Shown: positions 34,757 through 43,556, numbered from the stretch's first letter. The stretch: 64,000 nucleotides of DNA from an uncultured Clostridia bacterium (GCA_934777505.1 CAKVNM010000002.1:137927-201926); one strand, 5' to 3'. Notes: generated from the letters alone by a model not told the origin. Numbers and translations are program-made.

Positions 34757-34785
34757 TTGACTTTTACGCTCAAAAATTGTATAGT
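34757..34785 (+). promoter_or_regulatory. Promoter of the 34802 GNAT gene
   Basis: TTGACT (34757-34762), 17-bp spacer, TATAGT (34780-34785). Confidence 0.7.
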
Positions 34786-34801
34786 TATTTTAGGTGATAA
34801 T

Positions 34802-35341
34802 ATGAAAACAATTTTTAATCAAAGTGATGTAAAAATTATCAAGATAGAAGAAGACGATTTTTTGCGTGAACAAGAAAAGGTAACCGAAGTCTTTGGTCAA
34901 ATTTTTGAGTCGTACGAAGATGAAAACGATGATTTTGACGAAGTTCAAGCAAACAAAAATGTTAACGATGTTTTGGATGACCTTTTCATGAACGAAGGCT
35001 CGTGCCTATATATTTTGTTTAAACAAAATGTGCCTGTTAGCAGTGTGGTTTATTCCAAGCAAGACGACCATATGCACCTAGAACTTGTAACAACAAACAA
35101 AAACTATCGTGCCATGGGATTTGCAAAGTTGCTAACAATGCAATCGTTTGAAGATTTGGCAAATGACGAAATTCAAGATGTGTCTTTAATCGTAAACGAC
35201 ACCAACTATCGTAGCCACGCCCTTCAAAAAAGCATTTCGGGCGAAGACGGAATCAAAACTTATGCAAGAAAATGTGCGGACTTAACCGAATACACTTTTG
35301 ATATCTCCGCTATATCAAATCAAAATTCTTTGGAATACTAA
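34802..35341 (+). CDS. GNAT-like N-acetyltransferase
   Basis: 179 residues. The C-terminal half has a GNAT core: a strand in LHLELVTTNKNYRAMGFAKLLTMQSFEDL, where NYRAMGFAKLL corresponds to the acetyl-CoA loop (Q/R-x-x-G-x-G/A), though it is degenerate. An acidic loop (SYEDENDDFDEV) lies near 35-50. Start at MKTIFNQSD following TTAGGTGATAAT. Substrate unknown; some resemblance to a non-acetylating relic is possible because the pyrophosphate loop is weak. Confidence 0.6.
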   Translation: MKTIFNQSDVKIIKIEEDDFLREQEKVTEVFGQIFESYEDENDDFDEVQANKNVNDVLDDLFMNEGSCLYILFKQNVPVSSVVYSKQDDHMHLELVTTNKNYRAMGFAKLLTMQSFEDLANDEIQDVSLIVNDTNYRSHALQKSISGEDGIKTYARKCADLTEYTFDISAISNQNSLEY

Positions 35342-35362
35342 AAGCCTTTTGGGGCTTTTTTT
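35341..35362 (+). terminator. Terminator of the 34802 gene
   Basis: Stem AAAGCC/GGCTTT (35341-35346, 35353-35358) with TTTTTTT. Confidence 0.75.
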
Positions 35363-35386
35363 GATTTCATTTTAAAAAACGAAGGA

Positions 35387-35415
35387 TTGACATTTGGCTA
35401 ACAATAAAATATAAT
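35387..35415 (+). promoter_or_regulatory. Consensus promoter of the P-loop gene
   Basis: TTGACA (35387-35392), 17-bp spacer, TATAAT (35410-35415): an exact consensus. Confidence 0.85.
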
Positions 35416-35438
35416 AGAAACATTATTTGGAGGTGTGT

Positions 35439-35969
35439 ATGATATATAACGGCGTAGAATTTGAAGCCATTGTTGCAACCCCAGGTTGCGGAAAGTCTTA
35501 TCTTTGCGATAGGTATCCCGAAAAATATGTCGATGTTGACGAGTTAAGACTTCGTTGCAAGTATATCGTTCCCGAAAACATCACAAGAAAGGAACTTGAA
35601 CGCACAAAGGGCAATCGTGATTTTAAGCGTAAGGAAGGCAAAAAGGACGCATATCTTGTTTTGCTCAAACAAAAACTTGTTGACGCTTTAAGCGAAGGCA
35701 AGATTCTAATTTGCGCTCCGCACCCAGAAGTTATCAACATTCTCAAACAGTTGGGCTTGAAGTATTGCTTTGTGTTTCCGTCCAAGGAAATGAAAGACGA
35801 AATCAAACAGCGTATGATTGACAGGGGCAATTCTAGCCAAATGATACAGGAAAATTACTCCAATGCCGACAGCTTTTACGAACAAAATTTAAAGGAAACC
35901 GACTCCGCCGTTAAGTACTTGTTTGGTCACGGCGAGTATTTGGAAGAAATCCTAAAAAAATTCCAGTAA
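35439..35969 (+). CDS. P-loop NTPase, nucleotide-kinase-like
   Basis: 176 residues, start fixed by TGGAGGTGTGT. A Walker A, ATPGCGKSYLCDRY, begins at about residue 13; VDVDELRLR resembles the acidic strand after the P-loop in phage deoxynucleoside monophosphate kinases and AAA-like small kinases. A hhhh-CAPHPEV strand and an Arg-rich lid region (EIKQRMIDRGNSS) follow. Phage-type dNMP kinase is the best guess, but a nucleic-acid or unknown kinase is possible. Single-gene unit with its own promoter and terminator. Confidence 0.65.
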   Translation: MIYNGVEFEAIVATPGCGKSYLCDRYPEKYVDVDELRLRCKYIVPENITRKELERTKGNRDFKRKEGKKDAYLVLLKQKLVDALSEGKILICAPHPEVINILKQLGLKYCFVFPSKEMKDEIKQRMIDRGNSSQMIQENYSNADSFYEQNLKETDSAVKYLFGHGEYLEEILKKFQ

Positions 35970-36052
35970 CAAATATTGCAAGCATTTATGCAAACAAAGT
36001 CTTGCAAATAGTTTTCAAAATTGTTATCTTAAAATTAAAGTTATGTTATAAA

Positions 36053-36079
36053 AGTTGACGATTAAAACCATATCCGTCA
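36053..36079. repeat. Inverted repeat in the 35970-36275 gap
   Basis: GTTGACG and CGTCAAC flank about 13 bp. The rest of this roughly 300-bp gap, apart from the terminator at 36170-36199, shows no gene. Confidence 0.4.
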
Positions 36080-36169
36080 ACAATTAAAACAAACAAAGTC
36101 ATAATTAAATTTGCCTTGCCGATAATTATCAAAATCTTATCTATTAGTCAAAAAAGTCTATTTTAAAAC

Positions 36170-36199
36170 AAAAAATCACAGTTTTTTCTGTGATTTTTT
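36170..36199 (+). terminator. Terminator-like hairpin downstream of the P-loop gene
   Basis: Stem AAAAATCACAG/CTGTGATTTTT around a 4- to 6-T loop, with T run. It is 200 bp from the stop codon. Confidence 0.65.
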
Positions 36200-36275
36200 A
36201 TGTTTTATTATAAAACCTTTTGTTATGCATACAACACCGACAGTTTGAGTATTAGCGAAATTGCAAAATAGCAAT

Positions 36276-36314
36276 AAAAAAAGTCCATAAGCAAATGCTT
36301 TATAGACTTTTTTT
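36276..36314 (-). terminator. Terminator of tRNA-Arg(UCG)
   Basis: Minus strand AAGTCTATAAAGC/GCTTATGGACTT-type stem with T run, right after the CCA end. Confidence 0.8.
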
Positions 36315-36389
36315 TGGTGCGTCCATCAGGGCTCGAACCCGAAATCTAAGTTCCGAAGACTTATGTGATATCCATTTCACTATGGACGC
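36315..36389 (-). tRNA. tRNA-Arg (anticodon UCG)
   Basis: Minus strand: acceptor GCGTCCA/TGGACGC, D arm GTGA...TCAC, anticodon stem TAAGT/ACTTA with loop CTTCGGA (anticodon TCG), T arm TCGGG-TTCGAGC-CCTGA, and encoded CCA. Reads CGA and other CGN codons. Confidence 0.93.
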
Positions 36390-36438
36390 AAGTGCGGGCA
36401 GAGTGGATTATGTTAACTCTGCACGCATTAACTATATT

Positions 36439-36609
36439 TTAAGCACTATTTGAAAACTTTATGATTGTAATTCTAACACAAATTGTTTTACCAACACTTT
36501 CTTTAAGGTTAGAATTTGAAAACCACTCGTATCCATGTGCCTTTTTACCATCAATTCCATAACAATAGGGATTAAAGAAGACATATTTAAGTATTTGAGC
36601 ACGATTTAA
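36439..36609 (-). pseudogene. Possible small gene remnant without start codon
   Basis: A 56-codon open frame between tRNA-Arg and ileS ending ...GKTICVRITIIKFSNSA reads like protein (KKAHGYEWFSNSN inside) but has no start codon or SD and hits a stop three codons above its first clear residue. It may be a degraded 3' end or chance. Confidence 0.2.
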
Positions 36610-36639
36610 TTATATAAAAGTAGTTATTAAAACATAACT

Positions 36640-39600
36640 TTAATTAATAGATTTTAATTTGTAATACAAAGTGCCTTCGTCAAGCGAGATTGTTTTTTGA
36701 ATGTCGGCGTCAAAGTCTTGATTAAAACTTGTTGCCAAGGTTTCGCTCATGATTTTTTGCTCGTTGTCTTTCAAAATTTTGGCAAGTTTTTCGCTATCGG
36801 TTGTTATGTTTAGCATAATCCTTTCGTCAATATTAAAGTTTGCTTCTTTTCTAAGGATTTGAGCGTTACGAATAATCTCTCTCAAAATTCCTTCGTTAAT
36901 CAATGTTTCGTTTAGTTCAATATCAAGCACAACGGTTAGGTCACCGTCTTTTCCAAGCACAAACTCTTGTTTTGGTTTGGAATTTTTAATAAATAGGTCA
37001 GCACTAAGGTGTCCATAAGGAGCGATTTCAACCGAACCAGCGTCAAATTCTGCAACATATTTTTTCATGGTTATGTCGTTAGTTTGTTCAAGAAGCATTT
37101 TAACCTTTTGCACATCGCCTTTTAAAATTCTTCCTGCATTTTTAAAGTTTAGACCAAGATAGTAGGTGTTAAATTCTTCCACATTGTCTGTAACATGGGC
37201 TTCCTTAACATTAATTTCGTCCTTAATCAAGGTTTGATATTCGTTAAGGGCGTTGATTGCATATTTGCTGTCGCTAACAATAAACATTTTTAGCAAAGGT
37301 TGCTTTACTTTAAGATTGTTTTCGGCTCTAAGATGATTTGCAAGAGTCATAACTCGTTGAGCAATAGAAGCATAGTTGATGTAATCTTCAAAGTTATATG
37401 AACCAATTTTCTTTGCAAAGCCAGACAAGATAACGCTTTCGGCTTCGGTTGGTTCGATTTCTCTAACCATGTTTTGCCAAACATATTCGGTTAGGAAAGG
37501 AATGATTGGAGCCATAACTTTTGTGATTTGTTTTAGGGAATTGTATAGAACATAGTAGGCAACAAGTTTGTCGTTGTCGTTCTCGCTCTTCCAAAATCTT
37601 CGGCGGTTTGCACGAATATAGAAGTTTGTAAGATTGTCGATTAGAACTTCAAAGTCCTTTACAACATTGTAACTTTGATATTTCGAGTAGTACTCAGTTG
37701 CTTTTTCAATAAAATTGTTGGTTGCTTGAAGTAGCCACTTGTCCGTGCTTGATAGTTGCTCTGGGTTTGGTTCAAAGCCGTCAAGTTTTGGATTGTCGAT
37801 GCTAGCGTAGGTGTTAAAGAACGAGTAGGCGTTCCAGTATCCAAGCATTTTTCGGCGGGCTTCGTCAATCAAGGTGTAGCCAAAACGCATTTCGTTTGTT
37901 GGGTTAGAGCCGGCGTAAAGATATCTAATTGCGTCCGCTCCCACTTGATTTGCAACATCGTCACAAGCAAGGCTGTTTCCGCCACTCTTGTGAAATTCGT
38001 TGCCGTTTTCGTCTTTTACATATTGATATGTGTAAACTTTTTCGTAAGGTGCTTTGCCTGTCAAAACAACGCTCATAACAAGCAGAGAATAGAACCAAAG
38101 TTTGATTTGTTCAATCATTTCGCAAACATATTCGTTTGGAAAGTTCTTTTCAAAGTATTCTTTGTCTGTAAAATATTTTTTGGTGCTGAATGGTGTAATT
38201 CCAGCGTCTAGCCAACAATCGCCAACTTCTGGAACACGAGAAAGAGTTTCCCCGCAATCGCACCTAACTAAAATATCGTCAATCCAAGGTCTGTGAATGT
38301 TTGGAAGACTGTCCACTTTTGATGGGTCGACTGCTCTTTGTTTTAATTCGTCAAGAGAGCCGATAACATGGACTTTTCCACATTTTTCGCACACATAGAA
38401 TGGTAATGGCAAGCCGTAGAACCTAGAACGAGAAATGTTCCAGTCACCCATGTTGTTTAGCCAGTCAATCATACGCTTTTTTGCATATTCTGGTTCAAAC
38501 TCAACAGGCTCAATTGCCTTAATTAGTTTTGGACGGAGTTCGGTCATGTCGATGTACCAAGTGGAAATCAACTTGTACACCAAATTGGTTTTACATCTCC
38601 AACAATGTGGATAACTGTGCTTGTATGGGTGAGAGTAGACAAGTTTGTTGTCGGCTTTTAAGCGGTTCACAACATCATCAACAACATCAGTTGTTTTTTT
38701 GCCAGCAACAAAACCAGTGTTGTCAAGCATAACGCCGTTTTCGTTGATAGGGCAAATTTGTGGCAAGTCGTATTTTAGACCAAGTTCAAAGTCTTCTGCT
38801 CCGCAACCCGGTGCGATATGAACAACGCAACTTCCTTCGGTGCTGTCAACTTCTTCCCAAGGTACAATTTTGTGAACAAAATTTTGTTCGGCTAATTCTG
38901 GAAAACAAGTTTCATATTCAAGCCCAACAAGGTCAGAGCCCTTAAATTCTTCAACAATCTCGTAATCTTTTTTGAGTACTCTTTGAACGCTGTCTTTGCC
39001 CATAACAAGCAATTCGCCAGTCGAAAGTTGTCTTGCCTTAACATATTCAAATTCTGGATTAACAGCAAGAGCCACATTGGCGGTCAAAGTCCAAGGAGTC
39101 GTTGTCCAAGCAACCATTTTAAAATCTTTGTTTTTTACTGGAAGTTTAATAAATAGGGCAGTGTGCACAACTTCGCTATAAGAAGACGACATCTCGTGTT
39201 CGCTGAGTGATGTTCCGCATCGTGGGCACCAAGCAATAGGGCGATTTTTCTTTACAATCCAGCCGTGCTTGTCACATTCTTTTAAGAAAGCCCAGATTGA
39301 TGTTATGTTTTCGTCCGTGTTGGTAAAATAGCTATGCTCCCAGTCCATCCATTGACCCATTCTAATTGATTGGTCGGTCATAATAGAAGCAAAGTGTTTT
39401 ACTCTTTCCATACACTTGTTTGTAAAGTTGTCGATGCCATATTCAACAATTTCTGGCTTGCCTTGAAGTCCAAGTGATTTTTCAACTTCAACTTCCACCC
39501 ACATTCCTTGTGCGTCAAAGCCGTTTTGAAATTGACAACTTTTGCCTTGCATTGCATTATACTTGATTGCGATATCTTTTAAAGTTCTGCCCCAAATATG

Positions 39601-39768
39601 ATGCACTCCAAGTTTATTGTTTGCGGTTGCTGGCCCGTCAAGAAATCTAAAACGAACCCCGTTTTTGTTTTGCTCAACCAATTTGTCAAAGCATTTGTTA
39701 TCTTTCCAAAATTTCAAAATGTTTTGTTCCATTTCGATAAAGTTTGGACTTCCGTTTTCTTTTTTCAT
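36640..39768 (-). CDS. ileS: Isoleucyl-tRNA synthetase, type 2-like, with swapped GVHH signature
   Basis: Charges tRNA-Ile. 1042 residues, class Ia, complete: CP1 editing domain (WTTTPWTLTANVALAVN), anticodon-binding helical region and C-terminal extension. Where type 1 enzymes read HIGH, this one reads G54-V55-H56-H57 (NNKLGVHHIWGRTLKD), i.e. HxGH changed to GxHH with flanking alignment intact. The KMSKS loop is EFHKSGGNS, keeping the second lysine but losing the first. GxHH has been described in type 2 IleRS with mupirocin hyper-resistance. SD AAGGAGTAAAT. No T-box leader is seen upstream. Confidence 0.95.
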   Translation of the reverse strand: MKKENGSPNFIEMEQNILKFWKDNKCFDKLVEQNKNGVRFRFLDGPATANNKLGVHHIWGRTLKDIAIKYNAMQGKSCQFQNGFDAQGMWVEVEVEKSLGLQGKPEIVEYGIDNFTNKCMERVKHFASIMTDQSIRMGQWMDWEHSYFTNTDENITSIWAFLKECDKHGWIVKKNRPIAWCPRCGTSLSEHEMSSSYSEVVHTALFIKLPVKNKDFKMVAWTTTPWTLTANVALAVNPEFEYVKARQLSTGELLVMGKDSVQRVLKKDYEIVEEFKGSDLVGLEYETCFPELAEQNFVHKIVPWEEVDSTEGSCVVHIAPGCGAEDFELGLKYDLPQICPINENGVMLDNTGFVAGKKTTDVVDDVVNRLKADNKLVYSHPYKHSYPHCWRCKTNLVYKLISTWYIDMTELRPKLIKAIEPVEFEPEYAKKRMIDWLNNMGDWNISRSRFYGLPLPFYVCEKCGKVHVIGSLDELKQRAVDPSKVDSLPNIHRPWIDDILVRCDCGETLSRVPEVGDCWLDAGITPFSTKKYFTDKEYFEKNFPNEYVCEMIEQIKLWFYSLLVMSVVLTGKAPYEKVYTYQYVKDENGNEFHKSGGNSLACDDVANQVGADAIRYLYAGSNPTNEMRFGYTLIDEARRKMLGYWNAYSFFNTYASIDNPKLDGFEPNPEQLSSTDKWLLQATNNFIEKATEYYSKYQSYNVVKDFEVLIDNLTNFYIRANRRRFWKSENDNDKLVAYYVLYNSLKQITKVMAPIIPFLTEYVWQNMVREIEPTEAESVILSGFAKKIGSYNFEDYINYASIAQRVMTLANHLRAENNLKVKQPLLKMFIVSDSKYAINALNEYQTLIKDEINVKEAHVTDNVEEFNTYYLGLNFKNAGRILKGDVQKVKMLLEQTNDITMKKYVAEFDAGSVEIAPYGHLSADLFIKNSKPKQEFVLGKDGDLTVVLDIELNETLINEGILREIIRNAQILRKEANFNIDERIMLNITTDSEKLAKILKDNEQKIMSETLATSFNQDFDADIQKTISLDEGTLYYKLKSIN

Positions 39769-39802
39769 ATTTACTCCTTATCTGTTTGTTAAATGTGCTA
39801 CT

Positions 39803-39832
39803 TAAAAAATATTAGCCACTAATCCTAGTGGC
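39803..39832 (-). terminator. Terminator of the 39851 small membrane protein gene
   Basis: Stem GCCACTA/TAGTGGC (39815-39821, 39826-39832), T run on the minus strand. Confidence 0.85.
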
Positions 39833-39850
39833 AAGCGTAAAAACCACAAG

Positions 39851-40048
39851 TTATGCCGGCAGTGCGTTTCCCGAAAACATTGTTCCAAAAAACCACTTTA
39901 AAAATTCCCAAAAGTTTTTGTTTAGTTCTGCAAATTTGTCTTTGAACAAGTTAAATCCGCCGTTGCACAAAAACCATATTCCAATAATCGCCAAAACAAT
40001 CATTGCAATCCAAACAATTATTTTTAGTAGTAGTTTAACTAGTTTCAT
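39851..40048 (-). CDS. Small membrane protein, 65 aa
   Basis: One strong helix (LLLKIIVWIAMIVLAIIGIWFL) followed by an amphipathic, aromatic stretch (LNKNFWEFLKWFFGTMF). It has a full set of gene signals: an exact-consensus promoter at 40115-40143, an SD (GCAGGTGAAAA) and a terminator. Function unknown. Confidence 0.7.
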   Translation of the reverse strand: MKLVKLLLKIIVWIAMIVLAIIGIWFLCNGGFNLFKDKFAELNKNFWEFLKWFFGTMFSGNALPA

Positions 40049-40114
40049 TTTTCACCTGCACGATATTAATTTTTGTGGCAAAAATCCGCCTACATTAGAC
40101 TAGTATATAAGTTT

Positions 40115-40143
40115 ATTATATATATTAAAACCCATTCTGTCAA
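40115..40143 (-). promoter_or_regulatory. Consensus promoter of the small membrane protein gene
   Basis: Minus strand TTGACA (40138-40143), 17-bp spacer, TATAAT (40115-40120). Confidence 0.85.
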
Positions 40144-40427
40144 TTAACTAAAACAAAATGCACGCCACAAATCATCGCTTTTATTGTTAAAAAATGATAT
40201 TTCTCCGCAAAGAAAAGCGGGCAAAATCATATCAATATCTTTTGCATGATACTTTTTGCAGTTTGGCAAATCGAAAATCATAGTTTTTACTTAAAGTAAT
40301 AACGCTTAAAATAACTTTAACTTGCCAAATATTGCCGTTTTTTGAAAGTGTTTTTTGCTTCAAAGTTTTGAGTGCTTTTTTATGTGGTTAATCCAATAAT
40401 TTTAGCCGTAAGTTTTTTTTAAATATC
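40144..40427. other. Intergenic region between divergent promoters
   Basis: About 280 bp, AT-rich. No gene or ordered repeat seen. Confidence 0.45.
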
Positions 40428-40456
40428 TTGCATATAAAAATGCGATTTGATATAAT
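40428..40456 (+). promoter_or_regulatory. Promoter of the 40530 gene
   Basis: TTGCAT (40428-40433), 17-bp spacer, TATAAT (40451-40456). In the leader, GGGCGA/TCGCCC (40470-40475, 40483-40488) can form a hairpin before the SD. Confidence 0.7.
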
Positions 40457-40529
40457 TTGACTGAAAAACGGGCGACAACATATCGCCCAGCAAAGTATAG
40501 GAAAAAATCATATTTACAAGGAGTTTGAC

Positions 40530-41315
40530 ATGAAGAAAAACAAATCGCAAATTGTGCCTTGGATTGTTTGGCTTTGTGCTACAATTATTGTTTGCTTTGC
40601 CATGGTGGTTGTGGGTCACGACTACGACATCGACAACTTGATGGTGTTCGGTGCAATTTTCGGCATAATTCTTGTTCCATTTTTTGTGTGGAAGTTGATT
40701 GAAAGTATTAGGATTTCAAAAAAGCAGAGTGGTGCGAATATTAACTTAGAATACATAAAAGCACAAAAGCAACTTTTAAAAACATATTCGGCGGTTAAAC
40801 TAGATGACTACAATAAAGTGGGCTATGTTTGGTTCGTCAATGAAAATCTAAAATTTTCCGCACAGGCAAAGTTTGGATTTGTTAAGGATTTTAAAGACAA
40901 AAAGGGCTATCATCTTGGATTTAATATTCAAGCAAAAAAACTCGTGCAAAAGCCAAAGTTGTTTGACGATGTTTTGGGAATTGCAGACACTTTGTTTGAT
41001 ATCGAAATTGCATATTTTGAAGGTTCACTGCTTTCTAGTTTTGAAAACGACAACGGAGTTGTGGTGCAGGATATTTCTGCGCTTGAAGGCAAGACGATAA
41101 AAATTAATTCAAACTCTGGTTATATGGCAACAGTCAGCACAACCGACCTTGACGACATCGACCAAGGCGAAATCAAGTTTGCCGAGTGGAACGAAAACTC
41201 TAAAATCATACAATTCAAGTTGGCAGTCACAAGCCTTAACGAAGTTATTGCGGGAACTGTACAACTCAGCCAAGACACGGACATTCCCCAAAGCGAAGCG
41301 AGTAGCGGGGAATAA
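40530..41315 (+). CDS. Two-helix membrane protein, unknown
   Basis: 261 residues, SD CAAGGAGTTTGAC. Two N-terminal helices (about 8-29 and 38-57) are followed by a soluble, probably cytoplasmic domain of 200 residues with mixed strands and helices (KVGYVWFVNENLKF, IDQGEIKFAEWNEN). There is no recognisable catalytic motif. The C-terminus is polar (SQDTDIPQSEASSGE). Function unknown; single-gene unit. Confidence 0.72.
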   Translation: MKKNKSQIVPWIVWLCATIIVCFAMVVVGHDYDIDNLMVFGAIFGIILVPFFVWKLIESIRISKKQSGANINLEYIKAQKQLLKTYSAVKLDDYNKVGYVWFVNENLKFSAQAKFGFVKDFKDKKGYHLGFNIQAKKLVQKPKLFDDVLGIADTLFDIEIAYFEGSLLSSFENDNGVVVQDISALEGKTIKINSNSGYMATVSTTDLDDIDQGEIKFAEWNENSKIIQFKLAVTSLNEVIAGTVQLSQDTDIPQSEASSGE

Positions 41316-41410
41316 GCATATTAAAAGCAATTAAGTATTAACACTGGTTTTTTTTAAAACTAATGTAACAAAGGATTGTTTTGTTATATACTTAAATTTC
41401 AAAAAGCATA

Positions 41411-41439
41411 TTGCATTATTGCGTGGAGTATGTTATCAT
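41411..41439 (+). promoter_or_regulatory. Promoter and adjoining palindrome of the 41471 gene
   Basis: TTGCAT (41411-41416), 17-bp spacer, TATCAT (41434-41439). Directly after it GTTGTTAACAAC (41440-41451) is a perfect palindrome at the transcription start, a possible operator. Confidence 0.55.
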
Positions 41440-41470
41440 GTTGTTAACAACAATTTTGGAGGCAAATTTT

Positions 41471-41902
41471 ATGTTTATCGAAAGATTGAATCAATCACAA
41501 AAAAAAGAACTTGTTGAACTAGTTGCAAGAGAGTTGTACAAGGAAGGCGGAATGATTCCAGCAGATGCAAAATATGTGCTTTTGAATAGAGAAGACAATT
41601 TTCAAGATGCACTCAAAATTTTCTGGAACGATGGTCAAGAAGAAATCGTTATTGACGACATGGAAATTTCTTACAACACAAAAGCCTTAAAAACAACAGA
41701 CTCAAATCTAGTAAGCAAGTTTTTGACAAAAAATTTTAGTGAATACCCAGAGTTTTACTATCTCGAACGCAAAAAAGAACTAGACCTAGAATATCACACA
41801 ATGCAAATTTCTCGTAGAGAATATGTTATCTCTATTCTTGAACTAAAACAAGAAATTGAAGACTTAAAAGAATATGCAAACGAAGAACAATTCTTTATGT
41901 AA
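41471..41902 (+). CDS. Hypothetical protein, 143 aa, C-terminal coiled coil
   Basis: Not recognised. Start at MFIERLNQSQKKEL, given by TTTGGAGGCAAATTTT. Soluble; a charged helical N-terminus, a central part with DDMEISYNTKAL, and a C-terminal coiled-coil-like helix (VISILELKQEIEDLKEY). It shares a bidirectional terminator with the convergent GNAT gene. Confidence 0.68.
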   Translation: MFIERLNQSQKKELVELVARELYKEGGMIPADAKYVLLNREDNFQDALKIFWNDGQEEIVIDDMEISYNTKALKTTDSNLVSKFLTKNFSEYPEFYYLERKKELDLEYHTMQISRREYVISILELKQEIEDLKEYANEEQFFM

Positions 41903-41920
41903 TCATTTTAGTTGATATAA

Positions 41921-41948
41921 AAAACACTCAATTTTGAGTGTTTTTTTG
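41921..41948. terminator. Bidirectional terminator
   Basis: Stem AAAACACTCA/TGAGTGTTTT with A and T runs on both sides; serves the 41471 gene (plus) and the 41951 gene (minus). Confidence 0.85.
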
Positions 41949-41950
41949 TT

Positions 41951-42403
41951 CTAAATTTCTTTTTCAAAGTGCGTACTGCCTTTTTCGATTTCTGCACCCA
42001 TTTTTTCGTAGAACGCAATAGATGGCGTGTTCCAGTCAAGGCAACTCCATTCCAGTTTTGAGTAGCCTTCACTTTTTGCCAAGGCTTGTATTGCCTTAAA
42101 AAACTGCGAGCCATAGCCTTTTCCACGGAACTCTTTTTTTATCAAAATATCTTCGATATAAATTTTTCCACAACCCGAAAACGATGCAAACATAGGGTAG
42201 TAGATAGCATAGCCAACAATTTGCTCGCCATCTTCCGCCACCAAAAATGTTGCAATGTTTCTGTCAAACAGCCAGTAACTCAAATCTTGCTTGATGGCTG
42301 TCATGTCGTGCGGTCTTTTTTCGTAAGAAGCAAGCAGTTTGATTATGTCTGGGATTATATCGATATCGTTTTTTGTTAACTTGCGAATTTTTAAGTTTTC
42401 CAT
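41951..42403 (-). CDS. GNAT N-acetyltransferase
   Basis: 150 residues, a complete GNAT fold. The order is that of diamine-acetyltransferase-like enzymes: LVAEDGEQIVGYAIYYPMF, then IEDILIKKEFRGKGYGSQFFKAIQALA with the acetyl-CoA loop RGKGYG, then LEWSCLDWNTPSIAFYEKMGAE. Substrate could be a polyamine or other small amine; that is inferred from resemblance only. SD AAGGAGAACAAC. Single-gene unit. Confidence 0.85.
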   Translation of the reverse strand: MENLKIRKLTKNDIDIIPDIIKLLASYEKRPHDMTAIKQDLSYWLFDRNIATFLVAEDGEQIVGYAIYYPMFASFSGCGKIYIEDILIKKEFRGKGYGSQFFKAIQALAKSEGYSKLEWSCLDWNTPSIAFYEKMGAEIEKGSTHFEKEI

Positions 42404-42503
42404 GTTGTTCTCCTTGTTTTTAAACTTGTCTGTGTTGTAAAGTCAAAAGGCTGATTTTATATGTTTAGCGTAGCACTAGCAGTAGAGAACTGTCCCATTA
42501 GCA

Positions 42504-42533
42504 CAAAAAAACACCGCCAAGAGCGATGTTTTT
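42504..42533 (-). terminator. Terminator of the 42540 gene
   Basis: Stem AACATCGC/GCGGTGTT (one G-T pair) with a T run on the minus strand. Confidence 0.65.
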
Positions 42534-42539
42534 GATTTG

Positions 42540-42854
42540 CTAGATAACTAGTGGAAGTACAATTCCAAGCAAAACAACTAGTAGTAGAACAACCCAAAGG
42601 ACTTTCCAAACTGTTGCCTTGTTTCTAACATATTTCCATGATAGGTAAGCCACAATGCAAATAGCGAATGCTGTTGCAACGCCTTGCAAAGCGGAAACAA
42701 CTTTTAGGTTAACTCCGCAAAGTGACAATATCGAAGCCACAAGGTATAAAATTGCGATTGCGCCGATTGTCCAGAAACTAAGTTTGTTTAGTCCCCAAGC
42801 GCTTCTTTTTGTTGTGCTTGATGTGCTTTTTGTTTTCTTTTTTGATTCTGCCAT
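42540..42854 (-). CDS. Small three-helix membrane protein, 104 aa
   Basis: A Lys/Ser/Thr-rich cytoplasmic start (MAESKKKTKSTSSTTKR) precedes three membrane helices at about 25-47, 52-72 and 82-104. SD AAAGGAGAATGAATT. Family unknown. Next to another unknown leftward gene (42948). Confidence 0.7.
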   Translation of the reverse strand: MAESKKKTKSTSSTTKRSAWGLNKLSFWTIGAIAILYLVASILSLCGVNLKVVSALQGVATAFAICIVAYLSWKYVRNKATVWKVLWVVLLLVVLLGIVLPLVI

Positions 42855-42947
42855 AATTCATTCTCCTTTATTTCGACAGATATTTTATCAAACTATTTCA
42901 AAAAAAGATAGTGATTTTGCAAAAAAGTTACAAATTTTTTATAAGAC

Positions 42948-43481
42948 CTAAAACTTGATATTATCTTCGCATTCGTCAAGGTCTTTTTTGATTCTATCTT
43001 GCTCTGCTTGGCTTGCCAAATATGCGTCCCTTCCGCAACCATTTAGGCGGTCTTGACGCTCGTAGTATCTTATAACAGCCATCATTTCGCTGTATGTTAC
43101 ACTATAATATTCGCTAAAATGTGGCAGAGAAGCAACAAACTTTTTGTGGTCTTGTTTTGCTTTTCGGTCTTCTATTTTTTGTCTAAGCCTTTCCCCGAAT
43201 GTTGGCTTAATATAAACATCTGGGTCATCGTCATAAGGTTCTTCTTGTGGCGGATTGGCTATCGCCCTAATTTCTTCCATGATTGTGTCAAGTCTTTTGC
43301 CCCAATCAATATCGCAGTTGTAATGTTCTAGCACAAAAAATTGAGTCGAAGTGCCGTTATAAATTCGGCCCGTGTTTAAGTCTTTGATTTTTGTGTTGTC
43401 GTAATTTACAACATAAGGAACATACATTCCGTTTTTGAGTCTTGCAATACCTGCTTTGCCTGATGGGTATTTGTTGTACAT
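42948..43481 (-). CDS. Hypothetical protein, 177 aa
   Basis: Not recognised. A strong SD (CAAGGAGGGATAAATT) precedes MYNKYPSGKAGIARL. Soluble and highly charged; an acidic Pro-rich patch (PPQEEPYDDDPDVYI) is followed by a basic helix (RLRQKIEDRKAKQDHKK). The N-terminal 60 residues look beta-rich (NGMYVPYVVNYDNTKI). Probably cytoplasmic. Confidence 0.7.
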   Translation of the reverse strand: MYNKYPSGKAGIARLKNGMYVPYVVNYDNTKIKDLNTGRIYNGTSTQFFVLEHYNCDIDWGKRLDTIMEEIRAIANPPQEEPYDDDPDVYIKPTFGERLRQKIEDRKAKQDHKKFVASLPHFSEYYSVTYSEMMAVIRYYERQDRLNGCGRDAYLASQAEQDRIKKDLDECEDNIKF

Positions 43482-43556
43482 AATTTATCCCTCCTTGTGT
43501 ACACTATAATTTTACTACTGCAAGGTGGTTAAAGTCAATACCCAAGTTTTTTTTAT

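Noticed and set aside
38608..38616. TGTGGATAA DnaA-box match inside ileS (others inside coding regions near 25509 and 62600)
   Set aside because: Single copies within coding sequence, expected by chance and constrained by codons.
39769..40140. Possible T-box riboswitch upstream of ileS
   Set aside because: No AGGGTGGAACCGCG-like T-box sequence; the space is taken by a small membrane-protein gene and its terminator.
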